DNA from: Schizochytrium sp. TIO01 | Taxonomy: Eukaryota > Sar > Bigyra > Thraustochytrida > Thraustochytriidae | DNA length: 64,000 nucleotides | Direction: 5' to 3' | Assembly (NCBI GenBank): GCA_004764695.1 | Contig: SMSO01000008.1 | Location: 471,001-535,000 of the forward strand | Shown: in pieces, positions 1 through 11,362 of the stretch | How positions within the stretch are numbered: the stretch's first letter is position 1 | Layout of the letters: every line of letters starts with the position of its first letter | Translations under genes and position numbers: made by a program | Notes under the pieces: model-generated | Told to the model about the DNA's origin: nothing | Database searches by the model: none | The model's input: only the letters and a program-made list of their open reading frames with translations

Positions 1-1446
1 TCCCCTGCCGCCTACGAGAGCCAGGCCTTCTACGAGGTCGAGAAGGAGCGCGTCTGGGGCAAGTCCTGGGTTTGCATCGGTCTTGCCGAGCAGATCCGCC
101 AGCCCGGTGACACCATCACCGCCGAGCTCGCCGGCCAGCCCATCTTCGCCGTCCGCGACAAGAAGGGTGACCTCAACGGCTTCCTCAACGTCTGCCGTCA
201 CCGTGGATCCAAGCTCGTCCGCAAGGATGGTCGCTACCCTGTGATCTCCTGCCCGTACCACCGTTGGGGCTACGCCCTCGACGGCCGCCTCCTCGCCACC
301 CCCATGTGGGACACCGTCGAGGGTGGTGTTCGCTACGACTCCAAGACCGGTACCTTCAAGGAGTCCAAGGCTCAGGCCAAGGCCCGCAAGCAGCTCGGCC
401 TCCGCGCCGAGTCTGGCCTCACCGACGAGGAGGCCGCCCAGCAGGTCGAGGAGGCCGAGCTCCGCGCCATTGAGTCCCAGAAGGCTGCCGAGGCCGCCAC
501 CAAGGCCGCCAAGGCTGGCAAGCCCTGCGACCAGATGTCCGGCATCATGCAGGCCTTCGACACTGCTCACATCGATGCCTTCGACAAGAACGACTTCAGC
601 CTCTTCAAGGTCCGCGTCGAGCAGTGGGGCTGCTTCATCTTCGCCACCATGGCTTCTGAGGCCGAGACCCCCGACCTCAAGACCTGCCTCGGTGATGTTG
701 TGACCCAGCTCGAGTCCTACGACCTCGAGAACCTCGTCACCGTCCGCTCCAAGCAGTACGACTCCAAGGCCAACTGGAAGCTCCTCGCTGAGAACTTCAT
801 GGAGTACTACCACCTTCCCTCCGTCCACCCCGCTCTCTGCAACGTCTCCCGCGTTGACGACCACCACCGTGAGCAGGGTACCTCCATGGCTGTGTCCTTC
901 GTGACTCGCCCTCTCACCAACGGTGGCACCCCCATTGACCCGGATGTCCTCCCCGCCTTCCCCGGCATGGCTGAGAAGTGCAAGCTCGACGGTGTCTTCC
1001 ACCAGCTCTTCCCCAACGTCTTCTACTTCCTCCTCCCCAGCCACATCTTCGTTGTGCGCCTCGACCCTCAGTCTGTTGACCGCACCATCGAGCACGCTCA
1101 CCTCCTCGTTCACCCCAGCGTGATTGAGGACCACGAGGTCCGCAAGGAGACCGAGATCCTCAACGAGAAGATCGACGCCATGATGGCCTTCTACGACATG
1201 ACCAACAAGGAGGACATTGACATCTGCGAGATGGTCCAGGAGGGTGTCAAGAACAAGCAGTACAAGGGTGGCCGTGTTTCCTTCCGCTTCGAGGAGACCA
1301 TCCACCGCTTCCAGAACATGCTTATTGACCACATGGTTGGCTACCCCGGCCGCGTCCCCAAGGGTGATGCCGACATCCCCTTCTACATTGGTGGCAAGAC
1401 CCCCGTTGAGGCCCGCTCCCAGCTCTACAACCACGAGAACCAGTAA
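1..1446 (+). CDS. Rieske non-haem iron oxygenase (choline/carnitine monooxygenase-like), 5' end outside window
   Basis: The reading frame is open from base 1, so the start lies upstream; 481 codons are visible. Translation shows a Rieske [2Fe-2S] site, C-R-H ... C-P-Y-H, with the Cys/His codons at 193-201 and 250-261. A mononuclear-iron motif follows at about 790-830 (NFMEYYHLPSVHP: Asn, Glu, two His). A C-terminal block (DICEMVQEGV then YKGGRVS, about 1220-1280) is typical of choline monooxygenase, GbcA and CntA relatives. Such enzymes oxidise quaternary ammonium compounds or other small substrates using electrons from a partner reductase; the substrate here is not known. Between the two metal domains (about 340-530) sits an unusual Ala/Glu/Lys-rich helical insertion. 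Codon use is strongly C-ending, unlike most neighbours but like the formylglutathione hydrolase at 19.9 kb, which suggests high expression. Confidence 0.9.
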   Translation, partial: SPAAYESQAFYEVEKERVWGKSWVCIGLAEQIRQPGDTITAELAGQPIFAVRDKKGDLNGFLNVCRHRGSKLVRKDGRYPVISCPYHRWGYALDGRLLATPMWDTVEGGVRYDSKTGTFKESKAQAKARKQLGLRAESGLTDEEAAQQVEEAELRAIESQKAAEAATKAAKAGKPCDQMSGIMQAFDTAHIDAFDKNDFSLFKVRVEQWGCFIFATMASEAETPDLKTCLGDVVTQLESYDLENLVTVRSKQYDSKANWKLLAENFMEYYHLPSVHPALCNVSRVDDHHREQGTSMAVSFVTRPLTNGGTPIDPDVLPAFPGMAEKCKLDGVFHQLFPNVFYFLLPSHIFVVRLDPQSVDRTIEHAHLLVHPSVIEDHEVRKETEILNEKIDAMMAFYDMTNKEDIDICEMVQEGVKNKQYKGGRVSFRFEETIHRFQNMLIDHMVGYPGRVPKGDADIPFYIGGKTPVEARSQLYNHENQ

Positions 1447-2427
1447 GCGAAAGCTACTCGGGTTGTTCGACTCACAAAATCACAATATAGTCAATACTCT
1501 CTTCCCTCTACCTCACTCTCAATGATTGCAAGATCTGCAGTCCCACAAAAAAATAACACAAACGCGCGTTTTGACGCACAAGTCCCCGTTCCGTGTAATA
1601 ACTCCTGAATGTTTTTTCCTTTGATCATCATTGCCTTCTTCACCCTTTTTGTCTATCTTTGAATATTTGGTAAGCTGGAGCAAGATAAGATCATCGTCAT
1701 CAACAACATCAAACTTTCTGGAGAATACATACACACATACGCAAGAGTACTTTGATATCCCATCAACGATTACTTTGAACTGGTGAGTTCAGTGGGGGCC
1801 AAGGATCTTCGTTCTATCTTTCGAGTTGGTACTTTCTCTGCTCGTACGAGGTCATTCGTGACCTCCTTCTTACGAACAGGTTATATCCTTAACCGATTGT
1901 ATGCACTTCTTTCTATATCTAAAAGTTTCTCGATATTAAAAATCTTCAAAATTAGAAAATTATTCTCAAGTTTCAAAACATGAAAGAAAGAAAAGAAGAA
2001 AAAAAAGTTTGTTACAATCAACATTTCTTCTTGCTCCAAGTTCTTTGGCATAATACATGGAATTATCATGCCCTGTACTGGTCAGGAGAACCAAGCTCAG
2101 CGCACCTCTTTTCCAGACTGACTGTGTGGCGACTTGACCTTGACCCTTTTTTTCCCCTTGTCTTCAAGGCCTGTTATGTGCCCAAACAGGAACGCCAAAA
2201 GTGCAAACATATGCTTTTTACAATATTTTGCCTAATTGCTTCCCGACACATTCGCGAGACGTAATTTTATTTTACTATGCGCGAAAACTGAGGCTGTTTT
2301 TCATTGCAGGCTTATTGAAGACAACCAATATATTACGCAAAAAACAACCCAAAAAAACTATGTATTTCCTACAAGATTTTCCAATTAGTTGATTTCTTAA
2401 GTGAGCAAGATTCTTAGCATGCATGGG

Positions 2428-2462
<35 letters not shown>

Positions 2463-4200
2463 TAACGCTATAGCTATTAAGTACAATGAAGATCAATTGC
2501 TCCTTCTCAAAGCTAACATATAAAGTTCTTTTATTTCCTATGTCAGCAGTAGCTGACTTGATACCTTCGCCTAGATATTGATAAGGTTAGAAACGATTAT
2601 GATTTTGTATCCTTTATTACGTATGTCATCATTGATGTATGCATGTGTTGTAAAGTTTAATGGATGGTTCATCCGTCCAAGCTATATGCTACCTTAGTGC
2701 TGAGATCTCCAATCGAAGGAATTAGTGGACAAAACATTGCCAGAGTTCTTGGTGTCCCTTTGTAAAACCCATAAGAAATAAGGTTTACATTAGAACAAGA
2801 ATATGCAGCCAGATTTATGTGGCTGCTGAAGCCAAGAACTAGAAGTGTGAAGACACATCACCGACACCCAAGCTTGGTTTAGCTTGGATCGATGGTGGAG
2901 AAGGTTGGATAACCTAACCCCATCGATTATCTCTAACCACATTCAAGAATGTCTTAATCTCCCTAATTACTACATGAATCCATCTGTCCTGGAATTCATT
3001 CCTCAGGACAGCAGTTCGCTAACTCTTAAATCAACCTTCTTATAGCCTTCATCAAAGCTTCTTACCTTCATCTTTACTGTAAAACACACTCATAAGCTAT
3101 TATCAATGCTGCAATGGACCTCGTTTACCTTCTGTTTTACCTTCAGTGTTGCCTTTCTCGCCCTCTCACAACCCGACAAAATACAAACCTCAGGTAGAGG
3201 TGCTCTTCATTCACAGGGAAGCATATACGCGTGAGAGCCTGGGCAGCCCGATCAACTCTGCACGCACATACCTGTCAAAATCTCCAAAAATTAAGAAAAC
3301 CAGCATGCTTCTCTTTGTCCTCAACGGGCAGCCTCACAGCCAAAGTATCTCGCGCCAGAGACGCTTAGAACCCTTGCGATGGCCTGGCGTAGGTCTTCCG
3401 AGCTGCTTTTCTTATTCGGAGCCTTCGTCGCCACGCCTGCCTTGGCCAAAGTCCCCCTGTTCTGGTTTCATATTGCCCCCTCTAGAGGACTGGTAATACA
3501 CTGGGCAATTAAGATGGCACAATCGTATCTTGGACCGGGTCGCTGCGTCAGGCGGTGGTGGGCGACGCGAACCCGTGTGGCAACGACAGCCTAAGGAAGA
3601 TGAGCCCCTGAAAACCATGCAAAACGAACCAGCTCAATGAGATGATTATGAAACTGTCTTCATTGCTCTGATTGAGCTTTTGATAGGGGAGATCTATATC
3701 GGTTAGCCCAGTGGCGGACGAACGAGCAGAACTGGACCGCCTTCGGTGACCTTGACACAATTCGGTTGAAAGCTTAGCAGTATTCCTAAGGATGCGCAAA
3801 AGATCAGATCGTCGTGAAGATATTTCCCAAGAATCTATACAAGTTCGCTCTATTTATATTACAGGGTAAGATCTAGCTTATAAAACGATACGCTTGCCCG
3901 AACGAAGTCCAGGGCAGCAAAACTCCAACTCCAACTTAGAGAGAGGCTTATTGGATGTCTGGTGTGTCCCCCTTCCTTAGTTTTAATCAAAGTGAGGAGT
4001 TCTCATCAGGTACTGCTAGTTTTAGTCGTATCCTTAACGAGGAGGAGTTATCTGGACGCCGAACGTGACACCTTTGCTCAGCGGCTCCCATCTGTCGCTG
4101 CCAACCTTTGAAACACAGGCATTCTTATTTAGTTTCTATTCAAGTTTGCTGCATCGTGCAAGCTTCTACTACAGCTGAGATTTCGAGGTAAGAGTACAAG
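1447..4200. other. Intergenic spacer, AT-rich
   Basis: No convincing gene. It contains a (TA)n microsatellite at about 2430-2459. An open frame at 3379-3594 begins with a signal-peptide-like stretch (hydrophobic FLFGAFVATPALA) but then becomes arginine-rich and has no recognisable domain; a possible splice donor (GGACTG then GTAATA) lies near 3493. It is kept only as a weak candidate first exon of a secreted protein. Confidence 0.5.
2430..2459. repeat. (TA)n microsatellite
   Basis: About 14 uninterrupted TA units read directly from the sequence, in AT-rich non-coding DNA. Confidence 0.95.
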
Positions 4201-6849
4201 ATGCTCTCTCCAAGATGGCGAAGATTCGCTAGCACAGCGGTGATTGCGCTCGTAGCTACAGTTGTAGCTATGAAACTTCGCACAAGAAACCAACTAAAGG
4301 CTCAGACTGCATCAGAAGCAAAACGAAACAAAGTACAACAGCGTGAACGAGATCCTGCACTCGTGAATCCATCAGAGAAGAAACTTTTTACTGGTCTCAG
4401 GGTCGTGGATATGTCGACTCATATCGCAGCACCAAACGTGGGGCGATGCCTTGCCGATTTGGGCGCCGAAGGTAAGTTTTTGATTATCAAATACATTTCT
4501 AGAGTTGAACATGTATTTGGCTGAAGGAAATAGTAATTTGTGTTGCTAGCGTAAACTTTTAGAATCTTGTATAAAGGTGATTTGACAATCATGGAAAATC
4601 TAACAACCCTTTGAGTCAATATAAACACAGTAATTAAAGTCGAAGTTCCCTCCGGTGACCTTATGCGAAGATTATTGGTGGACTTTGAGAAACCACGCAC
4701 CTTTGGCACCATCTTCGAAACACAAAACCTGGGGAAATCCTCGATCGCCCTTGACCTGAAGACGAAAGATGATGTTCAATTCCTTAAAGAGCTTCTGAAG
4801 GACGCAGACATTCTCATTACAAATACTCGCAGAAATTCTCTCGTCAAGCTTGGTTTAACATTTGAAGACCTTCATAGGGAATTTCCACACCTTATTTACG
4901 CGCATGTGAGTGCATGGGGCGTACGGGGCAAAGATGCTGGTCTTCCAGGATATGATATTGGAGCTTTCTGGGCTGGAACAGGACTTGCAGCCATGGTTAA
5001 TACTCCTGAGCGATTCAGCACCTACCCAGGCGCGTTTGGAGATATGACAACAAGCCAGCTTATTCTTTCCTCCATTCAACTGTCACTTCTTGAACGCATG
5101 CGAGGTGGTGTAGGACGAAAAATTGAGTTATCCTTGATCCATGTAGGAACATGGATGCTGGCTCCGCATGTGCTCACGGGCGAACGTTTCCTCGACGGTG
5201 AAGTTCCTGACTACAGTTCAAAGCCTGCTCAACACCTTGTAGACCAGGTGTATGGTACCAAATCAGATACTGTCATTGGTATTCTTTACAAAGGCTCATT
5301 CGCTGATGAAGCAGCTGCTGAGGCTGAACTCCGCGGTGCTTTAGGACTTGATTCTCAAGCTGGCCATCTTGACATCACGAAACGAGTTGCAGGGATGACT
5401 GTTGAGGAAGTTGACGCTGCTCTTGAGAGTTGCTCTCGTCTACGCACGCAACACTACACCAATCTCATTGAGATGTGGGACCAGCTACAGAAGGAGACCA
5501 GCGACCCATCCTATAAACCAAGTAAAGGTTTGGTCGAGCCAACACCACCAGGCTACGACGATGTTCCTCTTATTCCCCGTATCCCATACGAGTATTCTGG
5601 ATATCCCCAGCATGGTTCTCTCTCATGCGCACCTCACATTGGTGAGCACTCTGAATGTATTCGCAAAAACAAGTGGCTGAACGAAGCCTTCGGTCTTCCA
5701 AAGCCAGACAAGGACATCACGAATAAAGCTCCATCAGGTCTTCAATCTACTGACCTTCTCCGCGACATTGTTGTACTAGAAGTGTCCGATACAAAGACGC
5801 GCCACGATGTCGCTATAGCTGCCACGGGGAAACTTCTTGCTGAGGCAGGAGCTAAAGTTCACCGCATTCTTCTTGGCTCTAGTAAGGAAGACTCTCTTCG
5901 GGCGAAAACGGTTGAATCAGTTTATGATCATTACCACGGCATCAAGACTGAGGTTTCATCCAAGCGTGAAATAAAGAAGCTGAAATACAGCGCAAATATC
6001 ATCATTACCGATATGTCCGAAGGGCAGCTCAAGGCTCATGGCCTCGATATAAGTACTCTTCAAGGCTACAAGTCTGACATTGTCATGGTACGGCTCGTAG
6101 GCAACATGACGGATACTGAAGCTGACTTTACTGCCCTATGCTCTGCATATATGAATTATGGAGTTGGCAATGTACTTAGCGGCGAGCCTGCTTTGACCAT
6201 GCCCAGGTTTCCTGAGCATGTTATTGAAAATATCTCAAGTGCATTCCTGTTGAGCGCTTGTACAGGTGGGCTCTTGCATCAGGCGCGCCATAGCACTTCG
6301 CAGACCATTACTGTCAGCTATGCGCGAATCGGCCTGTGGCTTGGACAACTTGGAGCGATTTCAACCTTGCGAACTAAGGATTCGTACAAAATGGTTGCCT
6401 ATGATCGCAGTATTACCAAGAAGAACTACCCAGTGTTCGGTTTCCTATCGCATAAGACCAAGGATGGAGCCTATGTCCAGCTTTTGGGTCTTGATACGAA
6501 GCGGCACCTCCCCAATATCCTCACGTCTTTGAGCTGCAAGTGGAAAACTGCAGCCAAGTCTTTCTTTACATATCTTTTCAAGGTGGATCACAAAGATCCA
6601 GTTCTTCTGCGCAAACTTGACCCACTTTTCATCACCATCAATGAATCCATTGCAGAGAGTTTCTCCAATTTTACTTACAAGGAAATCATCCAGCGTTTTG
6701 ATGCAAATGGTACATGGTATGGCCCAATGCGCATGCCCTCGCAATTGATATCTTACGAACAGCAATGGGACAATGAGGTATTCTCCAAAGGCGAGGCTAG
6801 CGAGGATCATGTTCTTGTGAATACTCCGGTACGCATATTTAACTTTTAA
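4201..6849 (+). CDS. CaiB/BaiF family (class III) CoA-transferase, two fused domains, one intron
   Basis: Two exons: 4201-4471 and 4631-6849, with a 159-nt GT..AG intron (donor GGTAAGT, acceptor ACACAG). Splicing restores the family signature LGAEV-IKVE-PSGD at the start of the first CoA-transferase domain. The product is 829 aa. An N-terminal hydrophobic segment (residues about 13-25) suggests a membrane anchor or targeting signal. The first domain (about 65-400) keeps an Asp in GAFGDMTTS (about residue 228) at the place of the family catalytic Asp, followed by the G-R-K-I-E-L-S-L strand. A second, diverged copy starts near residue 465 (IVVLEVSDTK...GKLLAEAGAKV) and lacks an obvious equivalent Asp, so it may be structural. 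Class III enzymes move CoA between carboxylic acids; the substrate is unknown. The last few codons after GTNTP-like residues (near 6829) include a GT and could hide a further intron. Confidence 0.85.
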
Positions 6850-7776
6850 CTTGTCCAGCAGAAGTATTGCACCATCATCGAATTTCCGCCTTGCACCTTG
6901 CACAATAAGTTGATTTTGCTTGTCTCATTTTCTTTTTTGTTTTGTTTGTTTGTAAACATTTAAATCAACTCGACAAGCAGCAAAATGCGTCTCCTTCGTC
7001 TTTGAATGCGCGCTTTACAGGACCTCGTTGAATCCTCTCCATCAATCACCAGTGTGCTTTTCAGAGGGCTCGCTATCAGCTGGCAAATTTTGTGAGTTCC
7101 TAATATGTCTACAACAGCTTACCTGCCCTTCTTTTCAGATTTGATTGACACGAATGCTAAGCAAGTATTACTTCACAGCATGAACTATTTGTTACTCCAT
7201 CACAGCATCATTTCTGCCAAATCTTCAAAAAAATAAAAAAAATATTACATTGCCTACTTTAGAAATATGAAACATACGCAGCTCGTCATGATATGATATC
7301 TCAGCGTGGCTCAATAGCTTGCTATTTTCGTTTTCCCTAAACGCGAAATAGCCGAGTTATACCATCCATCTGATTCTAAGCAAGAAAAGTACGCGCCGTC
7401 CCTGCTCTGGGCCTATATAGGCATATTTGGGTACTAACCACTACCTATGGAGTGTGATTATATTGATTATTGCAGTTAGTTTCCGAGCAGCCAAACTCAA
7501 AAGTAGCCAAGCGATAGCAAGCAACATCAGCATCAAAGCTACAGGGCCCTCCGCCCGTTGTCATTGGCCACACCCTTTGCGAAAAGAAAAGTACCATCCC
7601 TGATTCCGTCGACAGACTTGTCTGCAAGTGTGCTTTGATCGGTCTTGCCATCGTACAAGGGACGAGCTGTTCGGGGGGGGTTGTCAAACCAAGAACCTTT
7701 TGAGAATCCTTTCAGCACCCAAAGTGGTAGGCAACCAAGGTGAATTTTTCGACAATATCTTCGAGAGAGTCAGAAA
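6850..7776. other. Intergenic spacer with possible promoter of the dioxygenase gene
   Basis: No gene seen. A 12-bp palindrome containing TATATA (GCCTATATAGGC, about 7410-7421) lies about 355 bases before the next start codon and could be a core-promoter element. A run of eight or more G occurs near 7673-7680. Confidence 0.4.
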
Positions 7777-8766
7777 ATGTCGATCAACACTGAGACTAGC
7801 GGCGTCCCTGTAGTGGACGTGAGCAGCTTTGCACTGGCCGAGGTTCTGCCCATAGAGGTCTCAGAACTCACTCCTGAACAGACCGAAACTGTTTCCGCGT
7901 GGTCCAAGGCCCTGACCGAAGCTGGGTTTGCCGTCGTGATAGGACACGGGCTATCTAATGACTTGTTGAAAGCCGCGTTCGACGGCTCGAGGCACTTCTT
8001 TCTGGACCTAGGCGCCGAGGAGAAGCGGAAATTTCATTATGGACCATACGGCACGCCACAAGGAGGATACACACCTCAAGGTATTGAAGGCGTAGGTAGG
8101 TCCCTGGACCAAGCTGCGGCCCCTGCAGATCTTGTTGAGAGCTATGTCTTCAATGCGGCAGCACGTGCAAACCGAGACTCGCACTATTCGGGTTTGTACG
8201 ACCCAGTGGTGGCGTACGTTGAAAAGGCCACAAGACTCATGCACATTTTGCATCGTGTTTCTGCATTTTCGTTGGGTCTTCGTGGAGACTTTTTCGATGA
8301 GTTTCACACAACACCTGATTCCGTGCTGCGGTGTGCTTGCTACCCGCCACTAGATAATGAAAAGGCGCAGGCAGGTGCGGTGCGGTACTCGGCTCACACA
8401 GACTACACAGGTTTTACAATTCTAGCACTAGAGTCATCATTGAACGGTGGACCACGTGAGGCATCGGGGCTTGAGGTTCACCTCGAAGGAGAGTGGCGCA
8501 GCATTGTATTGCCTACGGAGGGCAACCCGCTTGTGACCAACATTGGTGATCTGTGGCAAGTGTGGACAGCGGGACAATGGAAGTCAACCCTGCACCGTGT
8601 TGTCAACCCGGAAGCTGGCTCGGAGGCCGCCAAGCGTTATAGATTTTCAATGCCTTTTTTTACAGGTCCTAACAAGGAATCTAATATAATGCCGATTGAT
8701 GGCTCAGGAGAGGTTGTGAATGCCGGTGATTACCTTCGCCAGAAGCTTAAAATCACGAATGTTTAA
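7777..8766 (+). CDS. 2-oxoglutarate/Fe(II)-dependent dioxygenase, isopenicillin N synthase-like
   Basis: A 329-aa intronless product. The N-terminal DIOX_N-type region (VPVVDVSSF, then TEAGFAVVIGHG) precedes a double-stranded beta-helix core. Iron ligands are visible as H207-T-D209 and H273 (STLHRVVNP), and the co-substrate-binding R-x-S is R289/S291 (RYRFSMPFF). Length and order match the plant/fungal/bacterial IPNS-like 2OG oxygenase family, which hydroxylates or desaturates small molecules; the substrate cannot be inferred. The start is the ATG after CAGAAA, with purines upstream. The 3' end overlaps by 14 nt the 3' end of the convergent HEAT-repeat gene. Confidence 0.9.
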   Translation: MSINTETSGVPVVDVSSFALAEVLPIEVSELTPEQTETVSAWSKALTEAGFAVVIGHGLSNDLLKAAFDGSRHFFLDLGAEEKRKFHYGPYGTPQGGYTPQGIEGVGRSLDQAAAPADLVESYVFNAAARANRDSHYSGLYDPVVAYVEKATRLMHILHRVSAFSLGLRGDFFDEFHTTPDSVLRCACYPPLDNEKAQAGAVRYSAHTDYTGFTILALESSLNGGPREASGLEVHLEGEWRSIVLPTEGNPLVTNIGDLWQVWTAGQWKSTLHRVVNPEAGSEAAKRYRFSMPFFTGPNKESNIMPIDGSGEVVNAGDYLRQKLKITNV

Positions 8767-11362
8767 TTCGGGCTTGCCGCACCGAAGATGGTTTAGAGGT
8801 GCTGCCAAGCGGCCGCGTTGGTAGAGCTGTTGTCGAGGCTGTGGTGCCTGAACTGTAGCTAGAGCTCCCGCCATTAGTAACAGAGCTCGCTCCCGCCGGC
8901 TGCCGAGCCTGGTCATATTTAGATTGGGAAAGCTGCTGGTGAGAACCTTCTGATGACTCACTCGAGTACCTACGAGCCGGCTGCTGTCCACTGTATGATG
9001 AAGATATATGTGAAGAAGGCGTGCCTTGCTGCTTCGAGTTACTTGCTGATTTGATCGCAGGTAGCTTGCGCACAGAAGAGTAGTTCCCGACACCGTGATT
9101 GTTATAAGGACTATTCGTATGATTCCCTGTTGTTGAAGTAATACCACCATTCCCATGTGTTCTTGCTACCCTGTCCTTGTTCCTTCGCTTCACTACTTCG
9201 GGCGCATCTTGAATTCCAGACGCTTGTAGAATTTCATGCACCACAGCGATCTCTGGGGCCAATGAAGTATCGACCTCTTCCAATACAATCAAAGTTTGTT
9301 CTACAAAAGCTCTCGTCATAATTCCAGATTGAGTAAACTCGGGCAATGCTTTGCACAAAGCAAGGCGAATGCCAGCAACTCGATCATGTCCTAGGGCGCC
9401 AAGAGCCTCCTCAAGGCGATGCTTTTCAAAAAAGTCAAGATGGCCTCGAAGACCGCGCCCGAGTTCACAACACCAGTAGATGAATAATGATCGCATTGAC
9501 CACTGCGGGGCCTTGCCAAATTCGCATTTAATATCATGCACGAGACGGGCGTCTAGTTGAGATGCAGAGTTGTTTATAACAAACCAGGACAGCGCCCTCG
9601 CGGCAGCAAGTCGTAGAGGCTCTCCGCCGTAACGCATATAATTAATTAATGCAGGTACAGAGCGTTGATGCAAGAGCTTGTCGTCGTATATATCCTTAGG
9701 CAGGTTTATAAGTGTTTCGAGACCCTTCACGCGATATCGCCAGTTATTCTTGACAACGCTGCATTGTGGATCAGGTAGCAAAAGACTCATTGTAATATCA
9801 AACATACTGTCAAGAATGGTTGTTCTCTGCTTCAAGTCTGCAACTAAAAACTTGTCTTGTATTGACAGCCATGAATCAAGAATATTGTTACGTACCTCAA
9901 GCGAGGAATCTTTGCACATAGCTTTAAGCAGGTCTATTAAATGCCGCGAAACCCTTTGCTTACCTAGAATCTCCACAACAGGCTCAATCACTTTGGAGGC
10001 GCAAACTCTAACAATACTCTCTTCATCCGTGCACAGAGCTTCAAAGACCTCTTGTAAATACTTCAGAAAGTTTCCAGCACCAATAGTTTTTAAAACTCCC
10101 GGGAAAATGTAGATGCATACTCGTCTTGTTGTTGGATCTCTGGCACGAGCGTAGCATCTATATGCACCAACTAACTTCGAAAGTGAGGACTTTGGGTCCT
10201 GTATCTCACTTTTCGCATCTGCTTCAAAAGTATAAATCGCGGGTCCGAGAGAAAGAACAAGCTCCCGCACAAGCTGGGCCTCCTTTACATTAAGATCAAA
10301 CCAGCCTTCGTCTTGAGAATAACCCACAAAAGTCTCCACGTGCTTCATGAAAAGAGGTAGAATAGTCTCTTTGAATGAACGCTGAGTGATTGCCTGAGCG
10401 ATTGGCCCAAGGGACGTCATCGCTCCACAGCGAACGTCAACCTCCTCATCCTGAAGCAGCTCTACAAAGTCATTCATTGCATTATTTTCGAACCAAGTGG
10501 GATTTTCAGTAGCTAAGCACCCTATCTCGACTGACATAGCTTGCCTTACTTCTGTGTCAACGTCCTGGCATAAGGCTAGAGTCAAGACTTGAATTTCGCT
10601 GCGCTGTGTATCCGTGAGCCTATCCAAATATTTGACGCGAGCCATAAGGCCCAGTAGTCTCGCTCCAAATGCCCGTGTTCCACTTGATCTAACATTGCTG
10701 AGAGTGCCCTTACACAGACTATGGAAATTGCTCGCCCGTTCGTCGTGTTCTTTAAAATTAATATCTTTGTTTCCAATAAGCTGTTCAATGACAAATAGCA
10801 TACTTTCTAACCCTTGAGCATTCTCCTCGGTTGTTGGCCCGTATGAACTTTGTATTGCGTTTTTTGTACAAAGATCAAGGGCACAAGAAATCATAACTTG
10901 TCTAGTCTCATAGAATCTTGCTGATTCTATGAGATCCATGACATGCTTCATCATGAGACCTCGAATCATCTCGTCGGGATCAGCCATCGAGCTTTGTAAT
11001 AATGGACGCAAACTGCACAAAAATGTTGCAAGGGCTTGACCAGCGCTTCGCCCATCGTTTAATGTTTTGATGTGCAGTGATAGTAAGCTAAAAGCTGCCA
11101 TTTGCTGAAATCGATTTTCGCTGTTAACAAGGATCTTGAGACGTTCATACATGGGTAAATTTTCATCCAAAGTAAGTTTCTCGATCTCCGTTTCATCATG
11201 TAAACCCTCTTGAACTTTGCTAGCCTCGTTTTCGGAGGCTGATCCAGCGAAGGTTTGAGGATCGAAAACGACATCCTCGACAGAGTTTAATGCCCGAGCG
11301 TGGATATCGGTAGCCTGTATACCTGCATCAAAGTCTGCTAACCCTGGAAAATCACTATCCAT
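8753..11362 (-). CDS. HEAT-repeat protein, PP4 regulatory subunit 1/4-like
   Basis: An 869-aa single-exon product. Residues about 70-690 are a continuous run of HEAT-type alpha-helical repeats, with recurrent patterns such as DEEVDVRCGAMTSLGPIA, DEESIVRVCASKVIEPV and DSSLEVRNNILDSW. This arrangement and the spacing resemble the scaffold regulators of protein phosphatase 4 (PPP4R1/R4) and, more distantly, PP2A-A. The last about 170 residues are Ser/Gly/Gln-rich and probably disordered. The inferred role is a scaffold for a Ser/Thr phosphatase, cytosolic or nuclear. Other HEAT scaffolds cannot be excluded from sequence reading alone. Its stop lies inside the coding end of the convergent dioxygenase gene. 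Confidence 0.75.
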   Translation of the reverse strand: MDSDFPGLADFDAGIQATDIHARALNSVEDVVFDPQTFAGSASENEASKVQEGLHDETEIEKLTLDENLPMYERLKILVNSENRFQQMAAFSLLSLHIKTLNDGRSAGQALATFLCSLRPLLQSSMADPDEMIRGLMMKHVMDLIESARFYETRQVMISCALDLCTKNAIQSSYGPTTEENAQGLESMLFVIEQLIGNKDINFKEHDERASNFHSLCKGTLSNVRSSGTRAFGARLLGLMARVKYLDRLTDTQRSEIQVLTLALCQDVDTEVRQAMSVEIGCLATENPTWFENNAMNDFVELLQDEEVDVRCGAMTSLGPIAQAITQRSFKETILPLFMKHVETFVGYSQDEGWFDLNVKEAQLVRELVLSLGPAIYTFEADAKSEIQDPKSSLSKLVGAYRCYARARDPTTRRVCIYIFPGVLKTIGAGNFLKYLQEVFEALCTDEESIVRVCASKVIEPVVEILGKQRVSRHLIDLLKAMCKDSSLEVRNNILDSWLSIQDKFLVADLKQRTTILDSMFDITMSLLLPDPQCSVVKNNWRYRVKGLETLINLPKDIYDDKLLHQRSVPALINYMRYGGEPLRLAAARALSWFVINNSASQLDARLVHDIKCEFGKAPQWSMRSLFIYWCCELGRGLRGHLDFFEKHRLEEALGALGHDRVAGIRLALCKALPEFTQSGIMTRAFVEQTLIVLEEVDTSLAPEIAVVHEILQASGIQDAPEVVKRRNKDRVARTHGNGGITSTTGNHTNSPYNNHGVGNYSSVRKLPAIKSASNSKQQGTPSSHISSSYSGQQPARRYSSESSEGSHQQLSQSKYDQARQPAGASSVTNGGSSSYSSGTTASTTALPTRPLGSTSKPSSVRQARIKHS

